Position numbers and translations under genes: made by a program. The notes under the pieces are model-generated. The model searched no databases and was not told the DNA's origin. It was given only the letters and a program-made list of their open reading frames with translations. 21,816 nt of DNA from a bacterium (GTDB taxonomy: Bacteria; Babelota; Babeliae; Babelales; Vermiphilaceae). The stretch spans positions 1 to 21,816 of the forward strand of contig JAKAUA010000039.1 in the NCBI GenBank assembly GCA_021827875.1, in the 5' to 3' direction. Positions within the stretch are counted from its first letter, which is position 1, and each line of letters starts with the position of its first letter. Of this stretch, positions 7,061-13,961 are shown in pieces.

Positions 7061-9667
7061 ATGAAATCATTGGAAATTCGCAAAAAATTTTTCGACTTCT
7101 TTATCAAACGCGGACATCAAAAAGTTGCTAGTTCGTCATTAATTCCGGCGCAAGATCCTACTCTGCTTTTTGCCAATGCGGGTATGAACCAATTCAAAGA
7201 TCTTTTTTTAGGTAAAGAAAAGCGTAGTTATACCACTGCTGTCACCATACAAAAATGTGTACGTGCTGGGGGTAAGCATAATGACCTTGATAACGTTGGG
7301 TTTACCAAGCGTCACCTTACTTTTTTTGAGATGATGGGGAATTTCTCTTTTGGTGACTACTTTAAAAATGAGGCAATTACCTATGCCTGGGATTTTTTGA
7401 CCAAAGAAATGGCACTGCCGATAGAAAAATTACATGCAACCGTCTACAAAACCGATGATGAAGCATACGATATCTGGCACAAAAAAATTGGTATTCCTGC
7501 CGAACGTATGCACCGCCTAGGAGAGCAAGACAACTTCTGGCAAATGGGCGATACCGGCCCGTGTGGACCATGTACCGAGATTCATATGGACCGTGGTGCC
7601 GAATTTGGCTGCAAAGATATAAAAGAGTGCGGCCCGGCCTGTGATTGTGACCGCTTCTTAGAGATTTGGAACCTTGTTTTTATGCAATATGACCGCCAAC
7701 CGGACGGGACCGACAAGCCGTTAAAACAGACAGGCGTCGACACCGGTATGGGTCTTGAGCGACTGTGCTCAGTAGTGCAGGATAAAGATTCTGTCTTTGA
7801 GATTGATGTTTTTGCCGGCATTATGAAAAAAATAGAAGAAATTACCGGCCTTGAATATTACAAGCAAGATGCTAATACCAGAGCTGCCTTTAATGTATTG
7901 GCGGACCACGTACGCTCATCATCTTTGATTATTGCTGATGGCGGTGCACCTTCAAATGAAGGGCGTGGTTATGTATTGCGCAAAATCATTCGCCGTGCGG
8001 CATTGTTTGCTCAAAAATTAAATGCGCCGCAAACTATTTTCCCTGATTTGTCTCGCCAATTGGTACGTGATATGGGCGATATTTATCCTGAACTCAAAGC
8101 CAATGAAGAGACAATTTATACCATTTTGAGTAGCGAGATTAATAAATTCGCAACCAACTTGGTGCGTGGCCAAAATATTTTAAGCCGTTATTTTGAAGAA
8201 AACAAAGCAACCAAAGTAATCACCGGTGACCAAGCGTTTAAACTCTATGACACCTTTGGATTCCCGCTAGAATTGTTGCATGTGATTGCGCGCGAACATA
8301 GTTTTACGGTTGATACTCTTGGCTTTGATGCACTGATGCTCAAGCAGCAGGAACAATCAGGCAAGAAAACAGCTGATGAACTTGATCATGTTGGGCTTGA
8401 TGATGCAACTGAAACAGAATTTACCGGTTATAAAGAGTTAGAAACATCGTCTGAAGTTGTTGCATTAATTGCCGATAACAAGCTTGTTGATTCTGTTGCC
8501 GCAGGACAAAAATGTTGGGTAGTGACCAAAAAATCCCCATTCTTTATTGTCGGTGGTGGTCAAGTACCCGATTCTGGCTGGCTCACTGTTGGTGGCATAA
8601 AAACACCACTTCTTTCTGTGCGCTATATCAACAATGCTATTGGTGCGCTTGTAGATGCGCCAAGTGCAATTAAGGTGGGGGATACCGTTACCGAGCAAGT
8701 AAACAAAGATTTACGTGTTAAAGCGATGAAGAACCACACTGCTACACACATGTTACAGTCGGCTCTTATCCAGCTTTTTGGTAAGCAAATTAAGCAATCA
8801 GGATCACTTGTTGCTCCTGATTATTTGCGCTTTGACTTTACCTATCACGAGAATTTAAGTCCTGAAGATATTGCACGCGTAGAAGATTTAGTGAATGAAA
8901 AAATCAGAGAAAATATTCTGCTCAACATACAATATATGGACCTAAAGCAGGCGCATGAGCATGGCGCGCTCGCATTTTTTGGTGATAAATATAATCCGGA
9001 AAAAGTACGCATGGTAGAAATTCCTGATTTTTCTGTTGAGCTGTGCGGAGGTACTCACGTGCGCGCAACCGGTGATATTGGTACTTTTAAAATTACCGAA
9101 GTCACAGCACTATCTGCAGGGCATCGCCGTATTGTTGCAGTAACCGGTGAAGCAGCAATTCATCTCTTCCAGGAGACATTTAATACTGCAAAAGCATTAA
9201 GCACTGAATTTAAAGTAAAGCGCGAAGAAGTGGTTGATGCAGTATTAAAACAAAAAGAGCAACTCAAGAATCTTAATACTCAAATCGCGCAGCTTAAAAA
9301 ACAACTCATGCTGTCTGAAAGTGCCGATTTGCAAAATCGCATTGCTAAAGTTGGCTCAGCGCCATTCCTCTTTGTAAAACGTGACAATGCAACGCATGAT
9401 GAACTCAAAGAAATAGTAAACATTCTGCAATCAAAACAACCGGGCTTCTATTTTGTGGTGAGTGTGAATGATGGACGTGCGTCTTTCTTGGCACACTTGT
9501 CAGCTGAATTTGCAAATGCTATTGATTTGAAAAAATTTGCCACATGGTTAAACGAGAAACATGGTATGCGGGGCGGAGGCAGCAAGAATCAACTGCAAGG
9601 CGGTGGCGCGAAATTAGACGCTGATTTGGAAGCTTCTATTAAAGAGTGGATAATTGCGCAAGGTTAG
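7061..9667 (+). CDS. alaS: Alanine--tRNA ligase
   Basis: The 868 aa are full length for bacterial AlaRS. The order is the class II catalytic domain (FANAGMNQFKDLFLG at 37-51, FEMMGNFSFGDYFK at 89-102, GVDTGMGLERL at 225-235), the tRNA-recognition helical region, the editing domain and the C-terminal DHHA1 domain. The editing zinc ligands are intact: H559 and H563 in NHTATHM, C662 and H666 in CGGTH. A Cys-rich insertion with C184, C190, C194 and C196 follows the GPCGPCTEIH motif, as in many bacteria. A coiled segment lies near 715-750, and DHHA1 ends with GMRGGGSKNQLQGGGAK. The enzyme charges tRNA-Ala and clears Ser/Gly mischarging. GGAG at 7043-7046 is rather far from the ATG, so initiation may be modest. 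No frameshift is seen. Confidence 0.98.
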   Translation: MKSLEIRKKFFDFFIKRGHQKVASSSLIPAQDPTLLFANAGMNQFKDLFLGKEKRSYTTAVTIQKCVRAGGKHNDLDNVGFTKRHLTFFEMMGNFSFGDYFKNEAITYAWDFLTKEMALPIEKLHATVYKTDDEAYDIWHKKIGIPAERMHRLGEQDNFWQMGDTGPCGPCTEIHMDRGAEFGCKDIKECGPACDCDRFLEIWNLVFMQYDRQPDGTDKPLKQTGVDTGMGLERLCSVVQDKDSVFEIDVFAGIMKKIEEITGLEYYKQDANTRAAFNVLADHVRSSSLIIADGGAPSNEGRGYVLRKIIRRAALFAQKLNAPQTIFPDLSRQLVRDMGDIYPELKANEETIYTILSSEINKFATNLVRGQNILSRYFEENKATKVITGDQAFKLYDTFGFPLELLHVIAREHSFTVDTLGFDALMLKQQEQSGKKTADELDHVGLDDATETEFTGYKELETSSEVVALIADNKLVDSVAAGQKCWVVTKKSPFFIVGGGQVPDSGWLTVGGIKTPLLSVRYINNAIGALVDAPSAIKVGDTVTEQVNKDLRVKAMKNHTATHMLQSALIQLFGKQIKQSGSLVAPDYLRFDFTYHENLSPEDIARVEDLVNEKIRENILLNIQYMDLKQAHEHGALAFFGDKYNPEKVRMVEIPDFSVELCGGTHVRATGDIGTFKITEVTALSAGHRRIVAVTGEAAIHLFQETFNTAKALSTEFKVKREEVVDAVLKQKEQLKNLNTQIAQLKKQLMLSESADLQNRIAKVGSAPFLFVKRDNATHDELKEIVNILQSKQPGFYFVVSVNDGRASFLAHLSAEFANAIDLKKFATWLNEKHGMRGGGSKNQLQGGGAKLDADLEASIKEWIIAQG

Positions 9668-9798
9668 TTCTGTAAACAAATGTGCTTAGCGATGTTTTGC
9701 TATAGACTATGGTTGTCAGGGCAGAATTTATTTCAGGATAGACCTTATTTTCTATGTCAATTTTGTTCTTTGTCGTAAGCAATTAATATAAAAATTGG

Positions 9799-9819
9799 AT
9801 TCTGAAACAAGTTCAGAAT
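9799..9819. repeat. Short palindrome, possible dispersed repeat
   Basis: ATTCTGAA (9799-9806) and TTCAGAAT (9812-9819) form a perfect 8-bp stem around ACAAG. From memory, similar TTCTGAAACAAGTTCAGAA strings recur between genes in several intracellular bacteria, so this may be one copy of a dispersed palindrome. No second copy was noticed in this window. Confidence 0.45.
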
Positions 9820-9859
9820 GACATGAGGAAGATTGATTTTTAAAACAATTTTTTAAATT

Positions 9860-9887
9860 CCCTCGAATAAAATCTTGAAGGGTTTTT
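9860..9887 (+). terminator. Weak candidate terminator downstream of alaS
   Basis: CCCTCGA (9860-9866) can pair with TTGAAGGG (9875-9882) using one bulged A and one G-T pair, followed directly by five T. It lies about 190 bp after the alaS stop. No better candidate is closer. Confidence 0.35.
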
Positions 9888-9940
9888 GGGAAATTTCCAT
9901 ATTCCCCATTTGCCCCTGTCTTGTTTTTTATTTATTCAAG

Positions 9941-9968
9941 TTGAAAATTTTTATAAAGATGATACAAT
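9941..9968 (+). promoter_or_regulatory. Candidate sigma70-type promoter
   Basis: TTGAAA (9941-9946) and TACAAT (9963-9968) are 16 bp apart, each with five of six consensus positions. They lie 45 bp upstream of the ATG at 10013. Confidence 0.5.
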
Positions 9969-10012
9969 ATTTGTTAGATATTTTTCTCATATAGAAAATG
10001 GAAGGTTTTATA

Positions 10013-10561
10013 ATGAAGAAATTATTTTTTGCTATTGCATTGCTTGCTTTACCAATATTTGCAGATACAAATAATGAAAATCAGGCATCTTGCGGATGCG
10101 ATATCCCGGCATTTACTGCAGATGTATTGACTGAAGAATGTCCGGCAACGCAAGTCGTTGAAGTTAAAAAAGAAGAGCCAAAAACATTTATTGGCAAAAT
10201 GATGGCCAAAAAGAGCAGAATAGCTGATTTCTCTTTTAGCGCATTGGTTGGTGCAGCAAGTGCAGTAACTATGACCTATTGCTTTAAAGGTGTTGATACA
10301 TTGACAGGCTTACAGGGCATAGGGAAATATGCTGCCATGATACCGGCAGGCTATGCAGGGATCATACTATCAGCATTTGGCTTTGAAAAACTTCATAATC
10401 GTTACTACTGGTTTAAAAAAGATCATAAAATAGCAAAACAAGACTCTTGTGGTTGTTGTGGTTCTTATAACCATTATAATGCAACAGGAGCTGGTGTTGG
10501 CTTTGTTAGCGCTGCCTTATTTATGATAGGCAAAGGCATTAAAGACACCTATTTTGCATAA
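10013..10561 (+). CDS. Exported/membrane protein with Cys motifs, function unknown
   Basis: The product is 182 aa. GGAAGG (10000-10005) lies 7 bases before the ATG at 10013; the upstream in-frame ATG at 9998 overlaps that site, so 10013 is chosen. Residues 1-17 form a signal peptide (KKLFFAIALLALPIFA). The mature N-terminus has SCGCD (C27, C29) and C43, then a Lys/Glu stretch. Three hydrophobic segments follow at about 73-92, 102-124 and 158-176. A second Cys cluster SCGCCG (C146, C148, C149) lies between the second and third. Gly/Ala-rich segments with small residues could be membrane helices. The family is not recognised. The gene has its own promoter candidate and shares a terminator with the convergent hydrolase, so it is probably monocistronic. 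Confidence 0.8.
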   Translation: MKKLFFAIALLALPIFADTNNENQASCGCDIPAFTADVLTEECPATQVVEVKKEEPKTFIGKMMAKKSRIADFSFSALVGAASAVTMTYCFKGVDTLTGLQGIGKYAAMIPAGYAGIILSAFGFEKLHNRYYWFKKDHKIAKQDSCGCCGSYNHYNATGAGVGFVSAALFMIGKGIKDTYFA

Positions 10562-10586
10562 ATCAAATTAGAAAATTTTGAAAAGT

Positions 10587-10614
10587 AAAAAGGCTTCTAC
10601 AAAGGAGCCTTTTT
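10587..10614. terminator. Bidirectional intrinsic terminator
   Basis: AAAAAGGCT (10587-10595) pairs with AGCCTTTTT (10606-10614), and the inner bases extend the stem with a G-T pair. The stem has A-runs and T-runs on both sides, so it can end transcripts from the 10013-10561 gene and from the convergent hydrolase whose stop is at 10626. Confidence 0.85.
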
Positions 10615-10625
10615 TGTTTGCTCTA

Positions 10626-11783
10626 TTAAACAGTTGATAGTCTTTGCGCGAAGTCGCCAAATGAATGCTCGATAAATTGCTCACCAATAAATTTGTAGAG
10701 CTCTTTTTGCTTGATGTGATTCATGGCATGAGGATTATAAGTAAAGAGCGTGCATTTATTGTGTATCTCTTCTATTTCGTTGAGTGTTTTTGAAAAATCG
10801 ATATCACTAATAACAATATCATTTTTGCTATGAATTAAGAGCATATCGGTAGATTTTAATTGATTGAGTAAGGTCCCGGTCGGTGTACATTTTTCAAACG
10901 AGATATCAACAAAATATTCTGCAAAAGCAGTGAATGCTGATTTTACCGGCCACCAGCTGGTGAAATCGCGTGCAATAGGCGCTTTTGTTGCGCTATCTGC
11001 GGCCAAAAGAGGCACTTGTGGTATAAAATTTTGAAAAGAAGAGAAAGGTGCATCAAGAATCAACTTGTCAAAGAGGGCTTTTTTGTTATTTTTTTGCCAT
11101 TCTACTCCTGCTTGTGCAAAAAATGGTACTGAATAACAGCGTGCAACGCCGGCAACCTTTGTATATTTTTTCTTTTTCTTAAAATGGCCCACTGCGGCAA
11201 TAATCGTTTGTGCTTCAGCATCACCAAAGGTAATAGCATCAAGATTTATACCCAATAGAGCCTGCCCAATGCGTCCTTTTGTAGACGTAGCCTCTCCCTG
11301 TTCCAGACCATGGCCGGGTAAATCAAAGAAGAGAAGGTCATAATTGGGGAAAAGCTTTATAAAGGGTGCCATATATTCATGACTATTCAAGAAACCACCA
11401 GCAACAACAGCCATATATTTGCTGTTGCGGTCAAAGAAGGTGCCATGAACCTTGCACCCATTTTCTTCCAGGCAGAAGGGTTCGCCATAATCTGCGCCAT
11501 GTTTCTTCTTTTTGCGCAAAAAGGCGCGCATTTTGCGTGGGTTTTTGAGCATAGGGACATTAAAATAGGTCCCATTATACTTATTAAGATATTCATTAGA
11601 TTCAATCATTTTTTTGAGAGTAGCATCAGAAAAGATAATCTGTTGCCCATTAATGTTTAATGTGGCTGGCCCTGTTTTGCCCAAAAGACGCTGTTTAATC
11701 TTAAGGCGTGGTGCTTCAGCCGTAATGGGTGCCAACAAGATAGCTATGACAGATAAAAATGTTCTAGTTCTTAATGATATCAT
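10626..11783 (-). CDS. Exported alpha/beta-hydrolase-fold protein
   Basis: The product is 385 aa. The signal peptide spans residues 1 to about 22 (SLRTRTFLSVIAILLAPITA). The hydrolase core starts near 120. YMAVVAGGFLNSHEY is the oxyanion strand-loop and DLLFFDLPGHGLEQG (149-163) is the classic strand 4 DxPGHG motif. VAGVARCYSVPFF (210-222) stands at the nucleophile elbow, LLIHSKND (315-322) supplies the acid and NPHAMNHI (350-357) supplies the His. Inferred triad: S218, D322, and H352 or H356. The elbow lacks the usual GxSxG glycines (C-Y-S-V-P instead), so activity is uncertain. Residues 23-115 form a basic N-terminal extension I cannot assign. The substrate is unknown. No clear ribosome site precedes the ATG. 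Confidence 0.85.
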   Translation of the reverse strand: MISLRTRTFLSVIAILLAPITAEAPRLKIKQRLLGKTGPATLNINGQQIIFSDATLKKMIESNEYLNKYNGTYFNVPMLKNPRKMRAFLRKKKKHGADYGEPFCLEENGCKVHGTFFDRNSKYMAVVAGGFLNSHEYMAPFIKLFPNYDLLFFDLPGHGLEQGEATSTKGRIGQALLGINLDAITFGDAEAQTIIAAVGHFKKKKKYTKVAGVARCYSVPFFAQAGVEWQKNNKKALFDKLILDAPFSSFQNFIPQVPLLAADSATKAPIARDFTSWWPVKSAFTAFAEYFVDISFEKCTPTGTLLNQLKSTDMLLIHSKNDIVISDIDFSKTLNEIEEIHNKCTLFTYNPHAMNHIKQKELYKFIGEQFIEHSFGDFAQRLSTV

Positions 11784-11840
11784 AAGATAATAGATAATTT
11801 TCTTAATAAATTTTTTGGTTTTTTGTCCCTGGTTGAAATA

Positions 11841-11869
11841 ATAGTAACAGAAAAATCAGTTTTTGATAA
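11841..11869 (-). promoter_or_regulatory. Candidate promoter for the hydrolase gene
   Basis: On the minus strand TTATCA (11869-11864) and TACTAT (11846-11841) are 17 bp apart, 58 bp upstream of the ATG at 11783. Each box matches four of six positions. Confidence 0.35.
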
Positions 11870-11987
11870 GGGGGGAAAAGCCTTGTTTTAGGGCTATTTA
11901 GCTCAGGACTGTAAGAGGTTATTGTAGTCAGATAGTATAGGTGGTTACCTTTTAAGTATAAAAAGCTTGTTTTTAGAAGGATGTAGT

Positions 11988-12362
11988 ATGAAAAAGTTAT
12001 TATTAGGGTGTCTATTTTTGTTCGGTATTTCAATGGCAGTTCCGCAAGATAAGGCCAAAGAAGCTATAGAAAAATATGACAAAGTGGTTGTTCTTTTTAT
12101 GAAAAAGAACTGTCCCTATAGTCTCTACTTGCGAGATGTTATGGACAAAGTATTTCCTCACTATCGCAGCAATAATATCAATTACGTAGTGGTAGAGATA
12201 TCCGACGACCCTGATTTCTACGAAAGAACCTACAATTTTGGCAGCGTACCGACAGCATTTTATTACAAAAATGGCCAATTACAAGCGCGTCATGACAGCG
12301 GTAATAAAAGAATGACCGCAGGCGAAATTCAAGGATACGTAAAGCGTGCATATGGAGTATAG
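11988..12362 (+). CDS. Exported thioredoxin-fold protein with monothiol CPYS site
   Basis: The product is 124 aa. The ATG at 11988 follows GAAGGA at 6-7 bases; the longer opening from a TTG at 11967 would swallow that site. Residues 1-17 form a signal peptide (KKLLLGCLFLFGISMA). The mature domain has the thioredoxin order: strand VVVLFMKKNCPYS with C42 and S45 at the active-site helix, YVVVEISDDPD, then SVPTAFYYKNGQ with the cis-proline P88, and a final helix. The CPYS site keeps only the nucleophilic cysteine, as in monothiol glutaredoxins, and cannot form the usual internal disulfide. It could act as a reductant, isomerase or chaperone in the periplasm, which is inference. It is divergent from the hydrolase and unlike the thioredoxin pair further right. 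Confidence 0.85.
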   Translation: MKKLLLGCLFLFGISMAVPQDKAKEAIEKYDKVVVLFMKKNCPYSLYLRDVMDKVFPHYRSNNINYVVVEISDDPDFYERTYNFGSVPTAFYYKNGQLQARHDSGNKRMTAGEIQGYVKRAYGV

Positions 12363-12419
12363 TTTTTTAGTTCTCACATTGCTTTCGTACTTCTCTGCCA
12401 TACGTCCATTTTTAGGCAA

Positions 12420-12749
12420 TTAACGCGATTGCTTGCCATAAAAGATTTTGTGAGCTTTTTCCAGTTTTTCTTGAGATGCTCCATTTTTGCGCAAATCCTC
12501 AAGAAATATACGTTTTTGTTCATTGGAAATAGAATTGAGGTATCTTCTAAAATATGGTCTGTCTGGGTCTTCGATAATTGCCTCCAAAGTGCGTAATAAC
12601 GAGGGATCTATATCCCTGGGTTCACGATAAATCCTTGTGTTAGGATTTCGTTGATCATGATTTTGATCTTGATCAACTTCTGCGGCATGTAATAAAGTTA
12701 TTATCATTATTGCTGTGAAAGATAGGATTAGCCTTTTTTGTATAGACAT
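12420..12749 (-). CDS. Small exported protein, function unknown
   Basis: The product is 109 aa. AGGAG lies about 8 bases before the ATG at 12749. Residues 1-23 form a signal peptide (QKRLILSFTAIMIITLLHAA). The mature part begins with an acidic/Asn/Gln stretch (EVDQDQNHDQRNPN). It continues with a likely helical region rich in charged residues (DPSLLRTLEAIIEDPDRPYFRRYL, SNEQKRIFLEDLRKNG, SQEKLEKAHKIFYGK). There are no cysteines. Family and function are not recognised. It converges with the CPYS thioredoxin gene across a 57-bp gap in which no terminator is obvious. Confidence 0.8.
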   Translation of the reverse strand: MSIQKRLILSFTAIMIITLLHAAEVDQDQNHDQRNPNTRIYREPRDIDPSLLRTLEAIIEDPDRPYFRRYLNSISNEQKRIFLEDLRKNGASQEKLEKAHKIFYGKQSR

Positions 12750-12801
12750 AAAGTCTCTCCTTTTTAATTTAAATAGAAATTTTACTACTATAATTTTAAC
12801 G

Positions 12802-12830
12802 CGTATACTTATCTAACTGCAATATTTCAA
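12802..12830 (-). promoter_or_regulatory. Candidate promoter for the 109-aa gene
   Basis: On the minus strand TTGAAA (12830-12825) and TATACG (12807-12802) are 17 bp apart, 53 bp upstream of the ATG at 12749. Confidence 0.35.
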
Positions 12831-12880
12831 ATAGATTTTTCCATGTGCTTGGATAGTAATCTTACAACAACAAAGACATA

Positions 12881-12908
12881 AAAAAGGGCCTCTTAGAAAA
12901 GAAGCCCC
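12881..12908 (-). terminator. Intrinsic terminator of the nrdAB operon
   Basis: Read on the minus strand, GGGGCTTCTT (12908-12899) can pair with AAGAGGCCC (12894-12886) with one G-T pair and a short loop. It is followed by a run of T (12885-12880). It lies 28 bp after the nrdB stop. Confidence 0.8.
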
Positions 12909-12935
12909 TCTAAAAACTGCATAATAAGCTTACTG

Positions 12936-13940
12936 TCAGTCCCAATCAAGAGACCCGGCAGTTTGGTACTCAGTAACCCGAGTTTCAAAGAAGTTTTTCT
13001 CTTTTGAAAGATCGGTTGCTTGCGACATCCAAGGGAATGGATTGGTGCGGCCATATACCTTTGGCAAATCAATACGCTCAAGCCTACGGTCGGCAATATA
13101 TTCTACATAATCGCAGAATTGTTGCGCATTAATGCCAAGCATACCTTGTGGGCATGCATCGTGTGCGTACTGCTTTTCAAGAATTACTGCTTGCTTAATC
13201 AGCTCAACAATCTTTTCTTGAAAGTCAGCGGTCCAAATTTCCGGATTTTCTGCTTTGATGGTGTTGATCAAATCACAACCGAATGCCAAGTGAATACTTT
13301 CATCGCGCATAATGTATTCGAACTGTTCACCAATACCCACCATCTTGTTCTGTCTCTTAAGAGCCAGCATCATAGCAAAGCCGGCGTAGAAGAAGATGCC
13401 TTCCATGATTACATAATAACCAACAAGATCATGTAAGAATTGTTGTATATTCTTGGATCCGATGGTATTAAAGTCAGGATTTAACATTGATTTTGTTAGT
13501 TCCACAACAAAATCATCTTTTTCTTTGATTGATGGAATTGTTTCATACATAGTGTAAATTTCATCCGGATTTAATCCCAATGAATCACAGCAGTAGATGA
13601 AAGTATCAGTATGTACCGCTTCTTCATAAGACTGACGCAGTAGATATTGGCGACATTCCGGATTGGTCACATGTTTGTACACGGTGAGCACCAAGTTGTT
13701 TGCCGTTAATGATTCTGCGGTTGAAAAAAAGCCAAGATTCCAAAGAATCAAGCGACGTTCTGTGTCGGTAAGTACATCGTTTGACTTCCATTGTTCCACA
13801 TCTTTTTGCATAGAAATTTCTTCAGGTGTCCAGTTGTTGGCAACGCCATCTTTGTAATGTTTGCGTGCCCACAAATAGCGCATCGGAAGAATTTTGTTTG
13901 GATCAACTGTCGAGTTGTTGATAACGCCTTGTTTTGCCAT
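12936..13940 (-). CDS. nrdB: Ribonucleotide reductase small subunit, class Ic type (Phe at the radical Tyr site)
   Basis: The product is 334 aa. The subunit assembles a dinuclear metal cofactor that starts the radical needed by NrdA. The metal ligands are E76, E107, H110, E180, E214 and H217, within AESL, YEEAVHTDTF, YVIMEGIFF and RDESIHL. The residue four after H110, where class Ia enzymes carry the radical tyrosine, is F114. As I recall the Chlamydia trachomatis numbering (E89, E120, H123, F127, E193, E227, H230), every position is offset by exactly 13, and Y209 and Y325 correspond to Y222 and Y338 of its electron path. The C-terminus (KEKNFFETRVTEYQ...LDWD) is also Chlamydia-like. It is therefore called class Ic, using Mn(IV)/Fe(III). 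The ATG follows AAGGA at about 8 bases, 21 bp after nrdA. Confidence 0.97.
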   Translation of the reverse strand: MAKQGVINNSTVDPNKILPMRYLWARKHYKDGVANNWTPEEISMQKDVEQWKSNDVLTDTERRLILWNLGFFSTAESLTANNLVLTVYKHVTNPECRQYLLRQSYEEAVHTDTFIYCCDSLGLNPDEIYTMYETIPSIKEKDDFVVELTKSMLNPDFNTIGSKNIQQFLHDLVGYYVIMEGIFFYAGFAMMLALKRQNKMVGIGEQFEYIMRDESIHLAFGCDLINTIKAENPEIWTADFQEKIVELIKQAVILEKQYAHDACPQGMLGINAQQFCDYVEYIADRRLERIDLPKVYGRTNPFPWMSQATDLSKEKNFFETRVTEYQTAGSLDWD

Positions 13941-13961
13941 AGGAATATCCTTATCTATTTT

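Larger units (their letters stand above)
9668..10012. other. 345-bp non-coding gap between alaS and the next gene
   Basis: No coding frame with a start and a ribosome site is seen on either strand. The gap holds a small palindrome (9799-9819), a weak terminator-like hairpin with a T-run (9860-9887), a 10-bp palindrome GGAAATTTCC (9889-9898) and a promoter candidate (9941-9968). No tRNA-like cloverleaf was recognised. Confidence 0.6.

Noticed and set aside
11803..12033. Minus-strand frame of 76 codons upstream of the hydrolase
   Set aside because: It overlaps the start of the CPYS thioredoxin gene antisense and has no signal peptide, motif or ribosome site.
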